Below, in pieces: positions 43,701-47,656 of a stretch of 47,656 nt of DNA (its first letter is position 1; every line of letters begins with the position of its first letter). Source of the DNA: Candidatus Poribacteria bacterium (GTDB lineage: Bacteria > Poribacteria > WGA-4E > WGA-3G); NCBI GenBank assembly GCA_022827225.1, contig JAJDTJ010000031.1:1-47656 (forward strand), written 5' to 3'. Both the position numbers and the translations under genes were made by a program. The notes under the pieces are model-generated. The model saw nothing but the letters and a program-made list of their open reading frames with translations. It did no database searches and was not told the origin of the DNA.

Positions 43701-46700
43701 CTGCGGTGCGACGCCGATGTAATCAATCTTTTCCATCGGCAGGGAGAGTACCTCTTCACCACTGCGGACAGGTAGCAGGTGTCCTGAGGCATCGGAATCA
43801 CCGTTTTGTTCGACGTTGCGCGGTGTCGCCTTCGCTGCGATATGAGCGGAGTCCTCACCATCCGCTGTGAGGTATTCAACATCTACTAAAGGGGAACCGT
43901 TTTCGACCTTATGATACGGTGTCTCTATAAAACCGTAAGGGTTTATGCGTCCATAGCAGGCGAGGGATACGATGAGTCCGATTGAGGGACCTTCTGGCGT
44001 TTCCAATGGGCAGACGCGCCCGTAGTGTGTGCGGTGTACGTCCCGAACGGCGGCAGTTGCTCTATCGCGATGGAGTCCACCTGGGCCGATTGCTGAGATA
44101 CGACGCTTGTGGGTTAATTCATCGAGTGGATTAATTTGTTGCATGAACTGCGAAAGTTGGTTTGAACCGAAAAATTCGCGAAGTGCCATCATAAGCGGTT
44201 TCGGGTTTACGAGAGAAGACGGTACAACGTTCGCTAAATCGTTGTTCGTGCTCAACCGTTCGCGCGTGGTTCTGCGAATTTGGAGTAGCCCCATTCTGAA
44301 TTGGTTCTCCAGGAGTTCACCGATAACGCGCACGCGTCGGTTCCCGAGGTGGTCAAGATCGTCTTTCGGTTTAAGACCGTTATGTACTTTGAGGAGATAA
44401 TCTACCGTAGCGGCAATATCTTCTGGGCGGAGCGTACGCACCGTCTCAGGCACTGTTTTATCTTCCTCATATGCCTTCTTGTATTCGTCATCCGAGAGTA
44501 AATCTCCAACCTTAAATGGACACCTTGAGTGAAAAACTTCAGTAACACGCCGAACTGGATATCCGGGATAGTCTTCGCGTGCTTGTTTGTATTCGGCATC
44601 AGAGAGTTCCTCGTCAACCTGGAATGGACAGTCTGAATGGAAAACTTCAGTAACACGCCAAATGGGTTCGGTTTCTAAGTCTTTCCATGTTTTACGATAA
44701 TCCTCTAATTCCGCCCTAGTGAGTTTACCGCCCTCCTTCGCTGGACATCCGGGATAGTCTGTGCGTGCCTTCTTGTATTCGTCATCCGAGAGTAAATCTC
44801 CAACCTTAAATCGACACTTTGAATGAAAAACTTGGGTAACACGCCAAACTGGTTCGGTTTCTAAGTCTTTCCACGTTTTACGGTGCCGATCCAACTCGTC
44901 TTGAGTGAGCATATCACCTTTTAAAGGACGCGAGGATTCTTTCGCTTGTAAAACCATCTTTTCAGCAAATTCATCAGCATCCACCTGACTGGGCAGCTCT
45001 GAACCCACCCTCTCCCAAAAAGACCACTTCTCAGGATCAGAACTCGAAGCTATTATCCCGAATCGTGTATCGGTTGCACAGAGCAATGAATTTAAGACAG
45101 CTTTATTGCTTGCTCCATCCCTAGTTTCCACAATCGCAATATAACGACCATCGCGGCCTTGAAGCAGGAAATCCGCTTTTTCCTTGTTCGCTTTTTCCTT
45201 CTGGGTGTTAATCCAAATTTCTTTATTGGTATCCGGATTACATTCCCAGTTTTGCTTCAGAAGAGGCGAGAAATAATCCTCAACAGAAGTCTGAAGATCA
45301 GATCCCGGAGATGTTGACTTAACCTTTTGAACTATCTGCTTAAGACTTTCATCATCGTTTTTAAATTCTAAAGCCGCGTCAGGCAAATTATAATCACGCT
45401 CGTTTATCTTTGTCTCAAAGTGATCACGATCAATTTCACGAAACTTGTAGTGCCGTAGGTTTTCATAAAAAACCCAATCATCCCGATCTAGGCTATTGGC
45501 AAATATTCCAAACCGCGTATTAGTCGCAGAAAGATAGGCGAACAACTGGCGACGTCCGTAGTTTGCTCCATCTGTTCCTTTGCATTCTGCAATAGCAATA
45601 CGCTTTCCTTCTTTGAGCGAATATAGGTCAACATCTAGCTTAGCATTCACATTGCCTATCTTTATCGCTTGTTCAACACTAGCTTTGAAGCCATCAACAT
45701 CATGAAGTGATTCAAAATATTTCTTAACTTTTGCTTTAACGTCATCTTCTTTAGCCCGTTCTGGAACTCTTCGAGGCTTATCGAGGATTTCTAAAGAATT
45801 TGATCGCTCCGGTCCGTTCACTACTTTATGTTGTTCAACAGCAGTTAAACCTTCACGGACTGGCTTTGTCACTTCGTAACTGTTTTCAACAGCAGTTAAA
45901 CCTTCACGGACTGGCTCTGTCACCTTGTAACTGTTTTCAACAGCAGTGAAACTTGGGGGCGGCTCATAAATAGGCACATCCGTAAATTTCCGATTAAGTT
46001 TATATCTCCCGACGACACCGAGATCGTATCGGTGTGCGTCAAAAAGCAGCCATGTAAGGTGTTTACGAGCATTCTCTATGCTGGGTGCATCGCCGGGTCT
46101 CAAGGTGCGGAAAATTGTAAGGAGTGCGGCATCTTGTAGGTTGTGTTGTGAATCGTAATCGGCTTGTCGGTCGCGTTCCAAGGTATTCCGCAAAAATACG
46201 ATATGCCGGCAGTCTTCTTCATCGAGCACTGTAATTGCTTCAACGCCGGCCTCTTTGAGGCGTTCCAACTCGGTTTCGGTGAGGAGCGTATTCGCTGTAA
46301 GGAGTACTTCTTCGGTTTCTTGATGGACGATGTCTTCGGCGCAGACGCGATCCTGCCCATCATCAGGGATGATCTGTTCAGCGGTGAACGCTTTTTTTCC
46401 GTAGCGGGCGCGCGCCGCTTCATATTCGGAGTTCGTTAGTATCTGCCCGACAGTGAATTCACATCCACTATTGTGAGTATCAATGACCCGTTGGAAGAGT
46501 TCAGTTTCAAACCCCTTCCATTTTCTGCGGTGGTTTGTGCGTTCTTTATAGTTCAGTTCTTGTCCGACTTCAAGTGGACACTCTTTCTCGGTTACTTTCG
46601 TAACACGATAATACTTCTCGACCTCGATATCTGGATAGTCTTTCTTCGCCTGTCGGAATTCTGCAGCGTTTAGTAAATCGCCGGGTTTAACCTGTATTGC

Positions 46701-47471
46701 TGGGCCTTCAACGGATGTGACTTTCCATCCAGCGAGCACGAGCTGTTCCGTCTTCGCATAGAGTTGGAGAATGTCGGCATCTGTCTGCCAGCCGAGTGCG
46801 CGGAGTAGTACTGTAGCTGGCAATTTTCTGCGTTTGTCGATGCGGACATATATTTGGTCCTTGGTATCTATTTCAAATTCAACCCAGGCACCTCGATAAG
46901 GGATGATTTGTGCTGTCGGTGTCCGTCTTCCTGTCGGTAACGATTTTTCGAGGAAAATGACGCCCGGTGAGCGGTGCAGCTGGCTCACGATCACACGTTC
47001 ACTACCATTGACAATAAAACTACCGTTCTCTGTCATTAATGGTATTTCACCAAGATAGACATCCGATTCTCGGATATCTACGACGTGCGGTTCGTCTGCA
47101 TCTGGGTCCGCTTCGCGCAGGACCATCATAATACGTGCTGTGAGGGATACTTGATACGTTACACCGCGCGCGATGCACTCTTGTAAAGTATATTTCGGTG
47201 TGCCGAGTGTGTAATTGACGAATTCGAGGCTGTTGGTATCGGAAAAATCGCGAATGCCACTTTTAATGCCTTTCTCCTTATCTTCTTCCGGAAATATTTC
47301 CCTAAATACGGCTTGGAGTCCTGTATCTGTCCGGTCGTTCGGTGAGACATTTCGCTGTAAAAAGGCATCATACGAAAGTTTTTGCGTTTCTATAAGATTC
47401 GGGAGCTCTGTCCGAATCGGTGTTTTGGCAAATGATATCCTCTCGTTTTTCTGGCTGGGTTGTTTGTTCAC
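40701..47471 (-). CDS. rpoB: RNA polymerase beta subunit, expanded (2256 residues) with repeat and nuclease-like insertions
   Basis: GTG start at 47471 with AGGGGGA nine bases upstream. Core elements are all present: rifampicin-pocket region [11 protein letters not shown]...[12 protein letters not shown] (1100-1132), [16 protein letters not shown] (1151-1166), [13 protein letters not shown] (2025-2037) and the C-terminal [20 protein letters not shown]. Three insertions account for the extra ~1000 residues: A at ~243-385, B at ~500-1007 (between GRYKLNRKF and [15 protein letters not shown]) and C at ~1598-1965 (the place of E. coli SI2, between the coiled-coil EEIRNTL and EHIQRIEEM). A, B and C carry the ~40-residue repeat; B and C also carry HsdR-like domains. 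rpoC follows after 118 bases. Confidence 0.98.
   Translation of the reverse strand: [2256 protein letters not shown]
41607..41978 (-). repeat. RpoB insertion C repeat units
   Basis: RpoB residues ~1832-1955: a partial unit [20 protein letters not shown], then [20 protein letters not shown] and [20 protein letters not shown], each followed by SDADYQKA. The order nuclease-like domain then repeats is the same as in insertion B. Confidence 0.78.
41982..42362 (-). other. HsdR-like domain, copy 3 (motif lost), inside RpoB insertion C
   Basis: RpoB residues ~1704-1830, homologous to copies 1 and 2: [14 protein letters not shown] at the start, then [20 protein letters not shown] and a final PEFEQSVL helix. 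The ExK strand reads [10 protein letters not shown], so the catalytic residues are gone. Base composition is like the host core, suggesting an older copy. Confidence 0.55.
44463..44924 (-). repeat. RpoB insertion B repeat array with near-identical DNA units
   Basis: RpoB residues ~850-1003. Three strong units begin [36 protein letters not shown] and [18 protein letters not shown], interleaved with the shorter helix [12 protein letters not shown] / [12 protein letters not shown]. A 46-base stretch is identical at 44472-44517 and 44766-44811, 294 bases (98 codons) apart. Confidence 0.88.
44943..45308 (-). other. HsdR-like domain, copy 2 (degenerate motif), inside RpoB
   Basis: RpoB residues ~722-843, colinear with copy 1: [30 protein letters not shown], then [13 protein letters not shown] and WSFWERV. 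The motif reads Asp767...Glu782-Thr-Arg784, with Arg in place of the catalytic Lys. Confidence 0.65.
45402..45752 (-). other. HsdR-like PD-(D/E)xK domain, copy 1, inside RpoB
   Basis: RpoB residues ~574-690. [20 protein letters not shown] followed by Lys631 gives Asp615...Glu629-x-Lys631, the complete PD-(D/E)xK signature in the context seen at the N-terminus of type I restriction HsdR. RQLFAYL and [19 protein letters not shown] match the Q-x3-Y and I-x-T-N-G/W-x-F-Y elements of that family. Sample 60-base lines here count at 33-37% GC against 57% in a sampled core line. Confidence 0.7.
45819..45947 (-). repeat. 51-base tandem repeat within rpoB (17-residue units)
   Basis: Residues 509-551 of RpoB: two near-identical 17-residue units [17 protein letters not shown] and [17 protein letters not shown], then a partial third beginning TAVEQHKV. 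The DNA copies differ at only a few bases, so the duplication is recent. The array sits at the start of insertion B. Confidence 0.85.
46377..46736 (-). repeat. RpoB insertion A: three repeat units
   Basis: RpoB residues ~246-365 hold three units: [39 protein letters not shown] and [20 protein letters not shown], each followed by a charged helix and, in the second, WKGFETE. The array sits between the LLRALGW segment and the native [20 protein letters not shown] strand. Confidence 0.8.
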
Positions 47472-47533
47472 TGAATGGAGTCCCCCTATTTGGCGGTAGT
47501 TACGCAGCTTTTATCAATACTAAAGTTTGGACG

Positions 47534-47561
47534 ATATTGTAAACTTATGCTGCCTTGTCAA
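47534..47561 (-). promoter_or_regulatory. Possible promoter in the rpoB leader
   Basis: Minus-strand TTGACA, 16-base spacer, CAATAT, within the 185 bases upstream of the rpoB GTG. The TTGACA overlaps a CTGCCTT/AAGGCAG hairpin (about 47552-47569). The usual rplJ/rplL genes would lie beyond the window edge. Confidence 0.35.
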
Positions 47562-47656
47562 AAGGCAGGGGTGTATCGTCTTGAAAACGGACATTAATAT
47601 TCTGTGAGTTTGTTTTTTCATTGAACTTGGCAAAAAATCTTGAGACCGCTATTTGC

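Noticed and set aside
40701..47471. Inteins as the cause of the oversized RpoB and RpoC
   Set aside because: No splicing-block motifs (N-terminal Cys/Ser block, C-terminal His-Asn) were seen, and the inserts are repeat arrays at known lineage-specific insertion sites.
34826..47471. Assembly chimera or misassembled repeats
   Set aside because: All inserts are in frame, both subunits carry the same family with diverged copies, and native core sequence resumes exactly at each boundary. Only the near-identical rpoB copies would be worth checking by read coverage.

Overview
The window looks like a chromosomal segment from an uncultured bacterium of the Candidatus Poribacteria / Planctomycetes-like type. 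This placement is an inference. It rests on a planctomycete-type cytochrome protein (PSCyt/DUF1549/DUF1553), a large DUF6785-like membrane protein, three phytanoyl-CoA dioxygenase (PhyH) family proteins, a sulfatase, a PL22-like lyase, and Gfo/Idh, enolase-superfamily and MDR oxidoreductases. Base composition is close to 50% GC. No rRNA, tRNA, IS element, phage or CRISPR was seen.

Layout. 1-6.3 kb: the 3' part of an ABC-2 permease, then on the minus strand a metallophosphoesterase lipoprotein, a sulfatase and three PhyH-type dioxygenases. 6.6-13.5 kb: two MDR dehydrogenases, a Gfo/Idh oxidoreductase with a secreted jelly-roll-like protein, a 3-hydroxyisobutyrate-type dehydrogenase, an ABC ATPase and a DUF58 protein. 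13.7-18.1 kb: HAD phosphatase, PL22-like beta-propeller lyase, a HigB toxin paired with a TPR protein in the antitoxin position, and a secreted GATase-like protein. 18.2-23.3 kb: enolase-superfamily dehydratase, M14-type amidohydrolase, a TPR protein plus a UGA-containing UGSC selenoprotein, a double C-type-lectin protein and an unknown. 23.3-33.1 kb: a probable six-gene minus-strand operon (class II aldolase-like, coiled-coil, CapA-like, DUF6785-like membrane protein, Lon, PSCyt protein). 33.4-34.8 kb: fumC, ending in a bidirectional terminator shared with rpoC. 34.8-47.5 kb: rpoC and rpoB.

The most unusual part is the RNA polymerase pair. RpoB is 2256 residues and RpoC 1918, against roughly 1100-1400 in most bacteria. 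All core motifs are intact. The excess is one family of ~40-residue repeats (pattern VTxVxHPxCPLxxGxxL, then [ST]-[DE]-x-E-Y and a [YF]-x-G-F end). The repeats sit at three sites in beta and inside the trigger-loop insertion of beta'. A single related segment also lies at the normal place near the beta' N-terminus and may be the progenitor. At two of the beta sites the repeats are joined to three homologous copies of a domain resembling the PD-(D/E)xK nuclease domain of type I restriction HsdR. Copy 1 keeps D..ExK, copy 2 has ExR and copy 3 has lost the motif. This looks like an undescribed elaboration of core RNA polymerase.

Other points of note: a selenocysteine UGA followed by a bacterial SECIS-like hairpin; a HigB toxin whose partner keeps a HigA-like segment but carries TPRs instead of a DNA-binding domain; a shared C-terminal KLATxWxxLK motif in two secreted proteins; families of short intergenic repeats; and recurring TATGCTATAMT extended -10 elements.
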